From Chitinophaga varians (GTDB lineage: Bacteria > Bacteroidota > Bacteroidia > Chitinophagales > Chitinophagaceae): 64,000 nt of DNA. Numbering within the stretch: position 1 is the first letter of the stretch; each line of letters opens with the position of its first letter. This document shows positions 1 through 7,110 of the stretch, one piece after another. Where the stretch lies: contig NZ_JACVFB010000003.1 of the NCBI RefSeq assembly GCF_014529945.1, positions 1,116,001-1,180,000 on the forward strand. The letters are read 5' to 3'. The notes under the pieces were generated by a model. The model had not been told where the DNA came from and made no database searches. It saw only the letters and a list, made by a program, of their open reading frames with translations. A program made the position numbers and the translations under genes.

Positions 1-84
1 ACGATGACAACCACCACCACCTGGATTAGTGTTACCGCCGCAGAGCAGCCGGCGAAGCCATTCAAGCAATTCACAAAGGAACAT
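1..84 (-). CDS. Tiny Cys/His-rich peptide gene, copy 1 (partial, runs off the window)
   Basis: The minus strand from the ATG at 84 to the window edge is open for 28 codons. It matches copy 2 (523-657) almost residue for residue: an amphipathic N-terminus with LLEWLRRLLCGGNTNPG, then a Gly run and CHR where the charged tail begins. The two copies differ at residues 4-5 (CE here, HD in copy 2) and in the Gly linker. The coding match together with a conserved upstream promoter supports a real gene. No family is recognised. The C-terminus lies outside the window. Confidence 0.55.
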   Translation of the reverse strand, partial: MFLCELLEWLRRLLCGGNTNPGGGGCHR

Positions 85-165
85 AACAAATGGTTTTAGG
101 GTTAAAGCCTACTCTTTTATTGGTTTTCAGCAATCCCAATGTCCGGGTGTTAACCGGTCATACTA

Positions 166-194
166 CAAATGTAACCGCTTCTCCTAAATCGAAA
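166..194 (-). promoter_or_regulatory. Bacteroidota-type promoter of tiny peptide copy 1
   Basis: The minus strand reads TTTC, a 17-nt spacer, then TACATTTG (166-173). This fits the Bacteroidota consensus TTTG-N17-23-TAnnTTTG with one mismatch in the -33 box. The same box occupies the same place before copy 2. The predicted start near 160 gives a leader of about 75 nt. Confidence 0.6.
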
Positions 195-267
195 CATGAT
201 GCAGATCACCCATTGGTTACTTACCACAATATTTATTTTAATCGTTGTTCAATATATTCCTGCCTAT

Positions 268-294
268 AAAAAAGCCATGACGTCAGTCATGGCT
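268..294 (-). terminator. Intrinsic terminator downstream of tiny peptide copy 2
   Basis: A perfect 9-bp stem (AGCCATGAC at 273-281, GTCATGGCT at 286-294) with a 4-nt loop abuts six A's at 268-273, which are a U-run on the minus strand. It closes the transcript of the 523-657 gene and separates it from the promoter of copy 1. Confidence 0.75.
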
Positions 295-522
295 CTACGG
301 GTAACAAACACAGCATGCTCTCGGGCCGAATGCCGCCCAGTGCGGTTTTCAGCAACGCAAAATAACCTGGTGACAGGGAAAGAGTACAGCGAGGACCATA
401 GGAAAAAGGTTTTTAATCTCAGCTACGCTTTTACATGGCTTTCGGTAATCTTATTGTTTGTGCGGTCTGGGGAAGGTAGACAAGCCATAGGGGTTCAAGA
501 GCAAGAATAGTTCACAGGTCGT
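295..522 (-). other. Untranslated tail between tiny peptide copy 2 and its terminator
   Basis: There are about 228 bp between the stop codon at 523 and the hairpin. The only minus-strand reading frame noticed is 21 codons starting ACLPSPDR, without support. A plus-strand frame spanning 196-510 runs through the promoter repeat and the terminator and is not credible. The segment may be a long 3' UTR or a small RNA. Confidence 0.35.
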
Positions 523-657
523 TTAGTGGCAACGACGATGGCAACGATCATCATCATCGTCATCACGACGGTGACATCCATTACCACCATTACCAGGATT
601 GGTGTTACCGCCGCAAAGCAGCCGGCGAAGCCATTCGAGCAAATCGTGAAGGAACAT
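523..657 (-). CDS. Tiny Cys/His/Asp-rich peptide gene, copy 2
   Basis: This 44-aa peptide runs from ATG at 657 to TAA at 523. It has an amphipathic start with LLEWLRRLLCGGNTNPG, a Gly/Asn linker (GNGGNG) and the tail CHRRDDDDDDRCHRRCH. The four Cys (three in the second half), four His and six consecutive Asp could bind metal; that is inference. No signal peptide or transmembrane segment is evident. It has its own promoter (739-767), a palindrome in the leader (713-734) and a terminator (268-294). A paralogous copy lies at 1-84. A possible alternative reading is a RiPP-like precursor with a CGG leader end, but no modification enzyme is visible in the window. Function unknown. Confidence 0.6.
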   Translation of the reverse strand: MFLHDLLEWLRRLLCGGNTNPGNGGNGCHRRDDDDDDRCHRRCH

Positions 658-712
658 AACAAATGGTTTTAGGGTTAAAGCCTACTCTTTTATTGGTTTT
701 CAGCATTCCCAA

Positions 713-734
713 ATGACCGGTAATAACCGGTCAT
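713..734. promoter_or_regulatory. Perfect palindrome at the start of the tiny-peptide transcript
   Basis: ATGACCGGT (713-721) and ACCGGTCAT (726-734) form a perfect inverted repeat with a 4-nt spacer AATA. It lies just downstream of the -7 box, at the predicted start of transcription. It could be an operator or a 5' stabilising hairpin. Copy 1 carries a degenerate version around 140-160. Confidence 0.6.
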
Positions 735-738
735 GCCA

Positions 739-767
739 CAAATGTAACCGCTTCGCTCAAATTCAAA
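739..767 (-). promoter_or_regulatory. Bacteroidota-type promoter of tiny peptide copy 2
   Basis: The minus strand reads TTTG (764-767), a 17-nt spacer, then TACATTTG (739-746), an exact match to TTTG-N17-23-TAnnTTTG. Transcription should begin near 732, inside the palindrome. Confidence 0.7.
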
Positions 768-828
768 TATGATACACGTCATTCAATCGTTACTATGACA
801 TTCATTTTGTTCATTAGGAATCCTGATT

Positions 829-874
829 AAAAAAGCCCCGGCGGCCATGGATACGGCTACCGGGACTATTTTTT
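829..874. terminator. Bidirectional terminator after the outer membrane protein gene
   Basis: An imperfect GC-rich stem (AGCCCCGG.. against ..CCGGGACT) is flanked by an A-run at 829-834 and a T-run after 868. It lies directly after the stop of the gene at 889-1506 and terminates minus-strand transcription. Confidence 0.7.
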
Positions 875-888
875 CACTTGCCAGTGGA

Positions 889-1506
889 TTATTTTCCGCC
901 TCTTTCTTCTTTATAAATAGCTTTTGCTTTAGCAGATGGCAGGTAGATCTGGAAGCCTACGCCCAGGCTGATCCGGTTAGCAGTGGTGGAATTACCGCCT
1001 CCAACTGTCAGATCATATTTCACTAAGCCTTCCAGGCCAACATTGGGTGTGATAAAGTAGGAAATACCAGGTCCGATACCCACGTTAAAACCATTTGTAG
1101 ATGCGCCACTGGCCGGGTTTTGGCCAGCGAATCCGGCATTCGCTTCCGCAAAGAATCTCACTCTCTTGGAAAACTCCAGTTTCCGGACGTTTTTATCTTC
1201 CACAAAATAACGGGCAAAGACGCCTACACCATAATTTGTATTCGAAGCCCTGGTGTCTGTCACTTTGTTCTTGGTGGTGTTGGCACCAAAATCAACATAA
1301 CCACCGATAGCCAGACCATCTTTGATAAACCAACCGATTTTAGGAGATAGATTGAAACTGAAAGCAGTGCTTTCCTTTTGAAAAGTCACATTCAAATTTG
1401 TGAGATTGGCACCCACCATAATGTTTCCTTTCTGGATCTGTGCTTTAACGGTTGATCCCATCAGTACGCTCACTGCAACAAGGGTTAGGAGACGAATTTT
1501 TTTCAT
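889..1506 (-). CDS. Outer membrane beta-barrel protein
   Basis: This is a 205-aa secreted protein. The signal peptide (MKKIRLLTLVAVSVLMG..VKAQ, residues 1-23) fixes the start at 1506; the upstream in-frame ATG at 1566 would add a 20-residue extension before the signal peptide. The mature part alternates polar and hydrophobic residues (VGANLTNLNVTF, AIGGYVDFGANT, VGVFARYFVE) and ends in a hydrophobic strand (LGVGFQIYL), as expected of a small 8-strand barrel of the OprF/OmpA-N or PorT-like type common in Bacteroidota. Specific role unknown. A promoter is proposed about 215 nt upstream, implying a long leader. Confidence 0.75.
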   Translation of the reverse strand: MKKIRLLTLVAVSVLMGSTVKAQIQKGNIMVGANLTNLNVTFQKESTAFSFNLSPKIGWFIKDGLAIGGYVDFGANTTKNKVTDTRASNTNYGVGVFARYFVEDKNVRKLEFSKRVRFFAEANAGFAGQNPASGASTNGFNVGIGPGISYFITPNVGLEGLVKYDLTVGGGNSTTANRISLGVGFQIYLPSAKAKAIYKEERGGK

Positions 1507-2070
1507 AGTGTGCATTTTAGTTTTAACATTTAACATGCTGAATGAATAAATATGCCGATCGCGCAAAACAGCAAATCAGTATTTGAGGTTTGCAGCTGTA
1601 GCAGGTTGCTATTGAATAATGAACTGAAAAAAATTAGCGGCAGGGGGATAATGGGTAGCTTAATAATATGCTTCAAACAATCACAAACAATCACAGACAC
1701 ATGTTCGAACAGAATCTGAACGTGAAACAAAAGTACTGAAAATGAAGCATATAAGTGTTCAATTTGTTAAGAAAAATATAATTTTTTTCTTGCGCTGCAC
1801 TTTTTGCTGATCATGTTTTTCCGATGATACTTAAGGCTAATAACAATTACGATCGAATGTTGTTGTATAAAAATCTTTTCCCACCTGTGCTTTTTTTTCC
1901 ATGTTTATCCTATGATATTTCGGGAAGGAGAATGGTTCGGAGACCTGACAGGAAGGACCCACGGCAGCGGCAGGAGGTCACCTGCCGAATGATGAGCAGA
2001 TAGCAGGGGTAGCCGGCAGCTTATACCGAACTGTACAGTACAGACAAAATAAGCACGATTAAAAGGCAGA
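1507..2070. other. Non-coding stretch; long leader of the outer membrane protein gene
   Basis: No credible gene is seen. The minus strand carries TACTTTTG at 1728-1735, a fit to the TAnnTTTG box, giving a leader of about 215 nt for the gene at 889-1506. The part beyond 1740 is AT-rich and then GC-rich. It follows the 3' end of the deacetylase gene and shows no clear terminator. Confidence 0.4.
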
Positions 2071-2841
2071 TTACAGCATATCAATATGTGCGCAGAAGCG
2101 GCCCTGTTGTTGCAGAAAACGCAGGAAACCGCTCATTTTCTGTTCCATTCGGGCGCCGGAAACCCGGCTGATATAGGAAGGCAGGGCATAGCCCCGGATA
2201 TCCACCAGTTCCCACGGATGGAAGTAGAAAGAGAGGTAATTATCCTTCCGGAGGATTGTTTTACTGAAATGGCGGGTTACCCACAGCGGGGCATTTTTCA
2301 CGCTGAGCCAGAAAACGGGGTATCGGATAAGGGGGGAAACGGACGAAGGGATGATCCACATATCGTTATCGCCCCGGAACATGGTACGGGGCAGGTGGCG
2401 GTTATTATAGCGTCCGGGAAGCCAGGTAGGGTTCAGGGAGGCATCGTAGAGATAACCGGCATCCTGTAGTGCCTGCATGTTCACTTTACGGAGGCGGGGC
2501 ATGCGAAAGCCGCGTACCTGTTGACCGCTGATTTCCTGCAGTGCCAGTCGCGACCCTTCCAGGTCTGCATCGGAGAAGGAGCTGTGGTAGTAGGCGTGGG
2601 AAGCTATTTCATGTTTGGCTGCCACTTGCCTGATGAGTTCGGGGTAATGCTGCGCCCAATAGGCAGTGATGAAGAAAGTAGCGCGCACGTTGTATTGATC
2701 AAAGAGGTCGAGGGTAGTTTGCAGGCCTTTTCTGGATATTTCCAGTTTTTCCTGCAGGGGTACCTGTCGGCCAAATTCTTCGGGGATATCAAATTCTTCC
2801 ACGTCAACACTAATCAGTATCCTTTTCTCCTGGTTCATCAT
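2071..2841 (-). CDS. Polysaccharide deacetylase family protein
   Basis: This 256-aa protein has the NodB-type deacetylase layout: VDVEEFD near residue 12 (catalytic and metal Asp), ATFFITAYWAQ near 53, the metal-binding SHAYYH motif near 82, GFRMPRL near 111, and YFHPWEL near 207 with the late catalytic His. The family removes N- or O-acyl groups from cell-wall or exopolysaccharide sugars. No signal peptide is evident. The start codon overlaps the stop of the upstream glycosyltransferase by one base (TAATG), so the two are translationally coupled and probably act on the same glycan. Substrate not predictable. Confidence 0.85.
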   Translation of the reverse strand: MMNQEKRILISVDVEEFDIPEEFGRQVPLQEKLEISRKGLQTTLDLFDQYNVRATFFITAYWAQHYPELIRQVAAKHEIASHAYYHSSFSDADLEGSRLALQEISGQQVRGFRMPRLRKVNMQALQDAGYLYDASLNPTWLPGRYNNRHLPRTMFRGDNDMWIIPSSVSPLIRYPVFWLSVKNAPLWVTRHFSKTILRKDNYLSFYFHPWELVDIRGYALPSYISRVSGARMEQKMSGFLRFLQQQGRFCAHIDML

Positions 2842-3626
2842 TATTTAGCGGCGTTAGCACTGGTAATAATCCAGCAATAGTTCTTTAGTTCCTTCAGCAG
2901 CAGTTTGATTTTAAACGCGCTGAAGCTGATACCGGGGCGGCAATATACGTCTACTGCGCCAATTTTGAGGCGTGGATTTTTACCGGCTTTGTACAGAAAC
3001 TCGCTATCGTAGAGAAAACCGTCGATGGTAGTATTGAGGAGCACGGACCTGCCGTGGGCGTTGAACCCTTTGAGGCCGGCCTGGGCGTCATTGACTTTGA
3101 GGCGAAGTACCACCTTGTTGAGCAGGCGGCTGATACGGGTGATCACTCTTCTTTTGCGGGGCAGTTCTTTCAGGTAAGCGGCACCTCTTTCGCCGGCCAC
3201 TACGTCGAGGCCATGCTGCAGCTGGTCATATGCCTTTTTTACGGCATCAACGCCGAAGGGGAAATCGAGGTCGGTATATACCTGATAGGCATGACGGGAG
3301 TTTTTCACGCCTTCGCGGACCGCATGGCCTTTACCGCGGTTTTGTTTATAGTTGACGATGATGATACCGGGAATGGCAGCTTCGAGCCAGGAGATGTGCT
3401 GGCTGGTGAAGTTACGGAGTGAGCCGTCATTTACCAGGATGAGCTGCACCGGTACCTCGCCCATGAGGCGAAGTACTTCATGATAGTGCCGGATTAGCGA
3501 TTCCACCCAAGGGCCCGACGGGTTCCAGCAGGGCAGAATCACATCCAGGCCAGGAGCCAGTACAACCTGTTCTCCTGTTTCGTATATAACAGTTGCAGGA
3601 GGTGCTTGTGTTAATTCTAAGTACAT
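2841..3626 (-). CDS. Family 2 glycosyltransferase
   Basis: This 261-aa GT-A fold enzyme has LDVILPCWNPSG at the N-terminus, LILVNDGS near residue 85, NRGKGHAVREG near 117 and the metal-binding TDLDFPFG near 138. The layout resembles dolichyl-phosphate mannosyl/glucosyl transferases, but no C-terminal membrane helices are seen. It probably transfers a sugar from a nucleotide sugar to a lipid or glycan acceptor. First gene of a two-gene operon with the deacetylase. Confidence 0.85.
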   Translation of the reverse strand: MYLELTQAPPATVIYETGEQVVLAPGLDVILPCWNPSGPWVESLIRHYHEVLRLMGEVPVQLILVNDGSLRNFTSQHISWLEAAIPGIIIVNYKQNRGKGHAVREGVKNSRHAYQVYTDLDFPFGVDAVKKAYDQLQHGLDVVAGERGAAYLKELPRKRRVITRISRLLNKVVLRLKVNDAQAGLKGFNAHGRSVLLNTTIDGFLYDSEFLYKAGKNPRLKIGAVDVYCRPGISFSAFKIKLLLKELKNYCWIITSANAAK

Positions 3627-3737
3627 ATGTGGTCAGTCGGCTATCAGTAAAAAAATACAGGCTCAGTTAGATATGCATTTTCATATAGTATGACGGCAAA
3701 ACGTTGACCACCCCCTAGTACCCCCGAAAGAAATCAT

Positions 3738-3763
3738 AAAAAAAGGTCCTGAAGAGCAGGACC
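3738..3763 (-). terminator. Second minus-strand terminator downstream of fusA
   Basis: GGTCCTG (3745-3751) and CAGGACC (3757-3763) form a perfect 7-bp stem with a 5-nt loop. Seven A's at 3738-3744 give a U-run on the minus strand. It lies about 95 bp beyond the fusA terminator, so something between the two may be transcribed separately, or it acts as a back-up. Confidence 0.65.
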
Positions 3764-3857
3764 CCGGGCATTTGGCAAAAAGTACGTTCAGTTGTAGGTT
3801 ATATGTGACCGAATTTATTGAAAAACCGTCACCTGACAATAGCATGTTCATGTAAGC

Positions 3858-3895
3858 AAAAAAGGTTGTCCCGCTTTCGCAGGACAACCTTTTTC
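3858..3895. terminator. fusA terminator (bidirectional)
   Basis: AGGTTGTCC (3863-3871) pairs with GGACAACCT (3882-3890). The stem is flanked by A's on one side and T's on the other. It ends 18 bp from the fusA stop codon. Confidence 0.8.
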
Positions 3896-3912
3896 TATGG
3901 AAAGAATATGTA

Positions 3913-6057
3913 TTAGGCGTTTACTTTACCTTTTACTTTCGCTACCACTTCTTCAGCCACGTTGTTCGGAGCCGGAGAGTAGTGAGAGAATTCCATGATG
4001 GAGCTGGCGCGGCCAGAGGACAGAGAGCGCAGTTGGGTTACGTAACCGAACATTTCGCTCAAAGGTACTTTAGCTTTGATCACCTGTACACCATTTCTGG
4101 AGTCCATACCTTCCAGCATACCACGACGACGGTTCAGGTCACCTGTAACGTCACCCATGTACTGGTCAGGAGTTTGTACTTCTACTTTCATGATAGGCTC
4201 CAGCAGTACTGGTTTAGCTTTGCGGGCAGCTTCACGGAAGGCTTGTTTGGCGCAGAGCTCGAAGGACATAGCGTCGGAGTCCACCGCGTGGAAGGAACCG
4301 TCAAACAGTCTTACTTTCAGGTTCACCAGCGGGAAGTTAGCCAGTACACCCTGGTTCATGGATTGTTCGAAACCTTTCTGAACAGCCGGGATGAACTCTT
4401 TAGGGATAGCACCACCGAAGATATCGTTTACGAACTGGAAGGATTTTCCGTCGTTTTCTTTCAGCCATTCTGCATCAGCAGGAGAGATTTCGATCTGGAT
4501 GTCAGCGAATTTACCGCGACCACCAGTTTGTTTTTTGAACACTTCGCGGTGTTCAATTTTTGCAGTCAGGGCTTCTTTGTAAGCAACCTGAGGAGCACCC
4601 TGGTTAACTTCTACCTTGAACTCACGTTTCATACGGTCAACGATGATTTCGAGGTGAAGCTCACCCATACCGCTCAATACGGTCTGGCCGGTTTCTTCGT
4701 CAGTTCTCGCTTTCAGGGTAGGATCTTCTTCTACCAGTTTAGCGATAGCCATACCCATTTTATCAACGTCGGCCTGAGTTTTAGGTTCGATAGCGATGTG
4801 GATAACCGGCTCAGGGAATGTCATAGATTCCAGGATGATCGGGTGGTTCTCATCGCACAGGGTATCACCTGTTTTGATATCTTTAAAACCAACAGCAGCA
4901 CCGATATCACCAGCTTCGATGAAATCGATCGGGTTCTGCTTGTTAGCGTGCATCTGCATGATACGGCTGATACGTTCGTTTTTGCCGGTACGGGTGTTCA
5001 GGATGTAGGAACCTGCATCCAGGTGACCGGAGTAAGCCCGGAAGAACGCCAGACGACCTACGAAAGGATCGGTCATAATTTTGAACGCCAGTGCAGAGAA
5101 TGGTTCTTTAGCATCTGGTTTACGTTCAATTTCATCACCGGTGTCAGGGTTGGTACCTTTTACCGCTTCGATGTCCATTGGAGAAGGCAGGTAACGGCAA
5201 ACCGCATCCAGCATTTTCTGAACACCTTTATTTTTGAAGGAGGAACCGCACATCATCGGGATGATAGCGATGTCGATAGTAGCTTTACGGATTGCTTCGT
5301 GGATTTCAGCTTCGGAGATAGAGTTAGGATCTTCGAAGAATTTCTCCATCAGGGTATCGTCGTATTCAGCAACGGCTTCTACCAGTTTAGCTCTCCATTC
5401 GTTCGCTTCTTCCTTCATGTCTTCCGGAATTTCGATTTCCTGGTAGGTAGCACCTTTACCTTCTTCGTCCCAGATGATACCTTTCATGGTGATCAGGTCA
5501 ACCACGCCTTTGAAAGTATCTTCTGCACCGATAGGCAGGGTCAGGGGAACGGGGTTAGCACCCAGCATTTCCTTTACCTGTTTTACCACGTTCAGGAAGT
5601 CGGCGCCGGAACGGTCCATTTTATTAACGAAACCGATACGGGGTACGCGGTAGCGGTTAGCCTGGCGCCAAACGGTTTCAGACTGAGGTTCAACGCCGGA
5701 TACAGCGCAGAACAGTGCCACCAGACCGTCCAGTACACGCAGAGAGCGCTCCACTTCTACCGTGAAGTCCACGTGGCCCGGAGTATCGATGATGTTGAAT
5801 TTATATTGTTTAGTGTCCGGGAGAGCTTTACCTTGTAAGGTTGGGAAATTCCAAAAACAAGTGGTAGCAGCAGATGTGATGGTAATACCTCTTTCCTGCT
5901 CCTGTGCCATCCAGTCCATGGTAGCAGCACCCTCGTGCACCTCACCAATCTTGTGGGATTTACCTGTATAATACAGGATACGCTCTGTGGTAGTGGTTTT
6001 ACCCGCATCAATGTGCGCCGCAATACCAAAGTTCCTTTGAAATCTTAAGTCTGCCAT
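3913..6057 (-). CDS. fusA: Translation elongation factor G
   Basis: This 714-aa GTPase moves tRNA and mRNA through the ribosome. P-loop AHIDAGKT lies at residues 14-21, RGITITSAAT near 56, DTPGHVDF at 91-98 and NKMD at 145-148. Domains II-V follow, with SGMGELHLEI and the C-terminal GYVTQLRSLSSGRAS. Length and order are those of the housekeeping factor. It is transcribed in the same direction as rpsL and rpsG but lies 11.5 kb downstream of them instead of adjacent, and it has its own promoter. Downstream is a glycosyltransferase, not the S10 ribosomal cluster. Confidence 0.98.
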   Translation of the reverse strand: MADLRFQRNFGIAAHIDAGKTTTTERILYYTGKSHKIGEVHEGAATMDWMAQEQERGITITSAATTCFWNFPTLQGKALPDTKQYKFNIIDTPGHVDFTVEVERSLRVLDGLVALFCAVSGVEPQSETVWRQANRYRVPRIGFVNKMDRSGADFLNVVKQVKEMLGANPVPLTLPIGAEDTFKGVVDLITMKGIIWDEEGKGATYQEIEIPEDMKEEANEWRAKLVEAVAEYDDTLMEKFFEDPNSISEAEIHEAIRKATIDIAIIPMMCGSSFKNKGVQKMLDAVCRYLPSPMDIEAVKGTNPDTGDEIERKPDAKEPFSALAFKIMTDPFVGRLAFFRAYSGHLDAGSYILNTRTGKNERISRIMQMHANKQNPIDFIEAGDIGAAVGFKDIKTGDTLCDENHPIILESMTFPEPVIHIAIEPKTQADVDKMGMAIAKLVEEDPTLKARTDEETGQTVLSGMGELHLEIIVDRMKREFKVEVNQGAPQVAYKEALTAKIEHREVFKKQTGGRGKFADIQIEISPADAEWLKENDGKSFQFVNDIFGGAIPKEFIPAVQKGFEQSMNQGVLANFPLVNLKVRLFDGSFHAVDSDAMSFELCAKQAFREAARKAKPVLLEPIMKVEVQTPDQYMGDVTGDLNRRRGMLEGMDSRNGVQVIKAKVPLSEMFGYVTQLRSLSSGRASSIMEFSHYSPAPNNVAEEVVAKVKGKVNA

Positions 6058-6092
6058 AATATTAAAATGACTAAATAATGCAATTTGGGGGG

Positions 6093-6100
6093 CAAAGGTA
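6093..6100 (-). promoter_or_regulatory. -7 box of a dedicated fusA promoter
   Basis: The minus strand reads TACCTTTG, fitting TAnnTTTG, 35 bp upstream of the fusA ATG. The AT-rich segment before it has only a weak -33 box (TTATTG-like). The same TACCTTTG box stands before rpsL, consistent with fusA now being expressed on its own. Confidence 0.55.
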
Positions 6101-6470
6101 ATTTATTTTTAGCAATAAATAAAACGCGCCATATTGTGCAATTGTTATTTCTCATTAACGAACACGGGCGTTTTGACACATGCGTTAAAATCAACATAAG
6201 TATCTGTTAGTCGAACCAGTTTTTAGGTGTAATCCGCCATTTTTTTAAAAAATACTGCCGAAAACGAAATCTATATTTTTACTGAACAATAATTCTTCCA
6301 CATTTGTATCATGATTTAATAGGTTTGCCCCCGAAATGTCCTGGTTTATCCTGTGCCTTGTTGTTAGTTACCGAATACTGAGCATCAACCATATATAAAT
6401 CAACAGAGTGGTATACAGAACGGCCTTATTGCGAATTATTATCTGACAAAATTCCAAAAAAATAACTGTC
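6101..6470. other. AT-rich divergent intergenic region between fusA and cassette A
   Basis: No gene is seen. The segment with AACCAGTTTTTAGG near 6220 resembles AACCAGTTTTATACC near 11765 before cassette B. It is probably the duplicated promoter region of the two cassettes. Confidence 0.4.
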
Positions 6471-6547
6471 ATGAAGAGAAATATACTTTCTTCCTGAGCT
6501 GTGTGCTGTTGATTACAGCAGAGCCATATCATACGTACATTTTCTAA
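6471..6547 (+). pseudogene. Frameshifted signal-peptide remnant of a cassette gene
   Basis: ATGAAGAGA at 6471 is followed by a stop in frame. After one frame change it reads TFFLSCVLLITAE, a typical signal-peptide core. The DNA resembles the first 60-70 bases of the collagen-like genes at 8734 and 13964 (shared ..GCTGTTGA..TTACAGC.. stretch). I read it as the stump of a third collagen-like gene lost by deletion. Confidence 0.45.
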
Positions 6548-6561
6548 CCCCCATTTTCATT

Positions 6562-7068
6562 ATGACATCTTACAACTCCAAGTGCATCCCTGCACTAGTG
6601 GTACTGGCATTGCTATGTGCCACAGCAAAGGGGCAACTGGTCCTGAACAGGCAGGTGACTGCCAGCAACGGGGCCAGCGGCGTGGTGAACACCATCCGGT
6701 TGCAGTATACCCTTGGCGAGGCCGTGGTGGCACCGGTGACAGATGGCCGGCTGCTCCTCACCCAGGGATTCCAGCAACCGGAAGAACTTCCTGCCCTGCC
6801 TCCCGGCGCCAACCCTGTCAAGAACTACATCATCTTCCCCAACCCTGCGGTAACCAACGCCAAGGTGCAGTTTGACCTGCTCAGGGGCGCCACGGTAACC
6901 ATCGAGGTGCTGAACACGGCAGGGCAGACGCTCTATCACCAGTTCGTTGAGATGGGCGCCGGCAAATCCACGCTGATACTGCCGGTAAATCATTTTGCCG
7001 CCGGCATTTATACGGTAGTACTAAAGGTGAATGGCAACATCTATTTCGAAAAACTGATTGTCCAGTAG
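6562..7068 (+). CDS. Small secreted protein with T9SS type A sorting domain (cassette A)
   Basis: This 168-aa protein has a signal peptide (residues 1-24, ending ATAKGQ), an about 55-residue domain with QYTLGEAVV and LTQGFQQPE, a Pro-rich linker (LPALPPGAN), and a C-terminal sorting domain from YIIFPNP to the end (KLIVQ). That domain contains VEVLNTAGQ-like and FAAGIYTVVLKVNG strands. Such domains direct proteins through type IX secretion, where PorV carries them to the PorU sortase. It is first in the cassette, 42 bp before a PorV-like gene. Its paralogue at 12232 has the same length and ends. Confidence 0.85.
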   Translation: MTSYNSKCIPALVVLALLCATAKGQLVLNRQVTASNGASGVVNTIRLQYTLGEAVVAPVTDGRLLLTQGFQQPEELPALPPGANPVKNYIIFPNPAVTNAKVQFDLLRGATVTIEVLNTAGQTLYHQFVEMGAGKSTLILPVNHFAAGIYTVVLKVNGNIYFEKLIVQ

Positions 7069-7110
7069 CGCCCACACCATTGCATCATCTTTTTTTTAAA
7101 AAATGTAATC

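Noticed and set aside
196..510. Plus-strand frame of 104 codons near the tiny peptide genes
   Set aside because: It crosses the promoter repeat of copy 1 and the terminator hairpin at 268-294, and is not preserved in the second repeat copy.
3681..3887. Minus-strand 68-codon frame after fusA
   Set aside because: It runs through both fusA terminators and has no recognisable sequence.
3982..5838. Plus-strand frame of 618 codons opposite fusA
   Set aside because: It lies antisense to a highly conserved gene whose codon bias leaves few stops. The protein is Phe/His/Arg-rich and resembles nothing.
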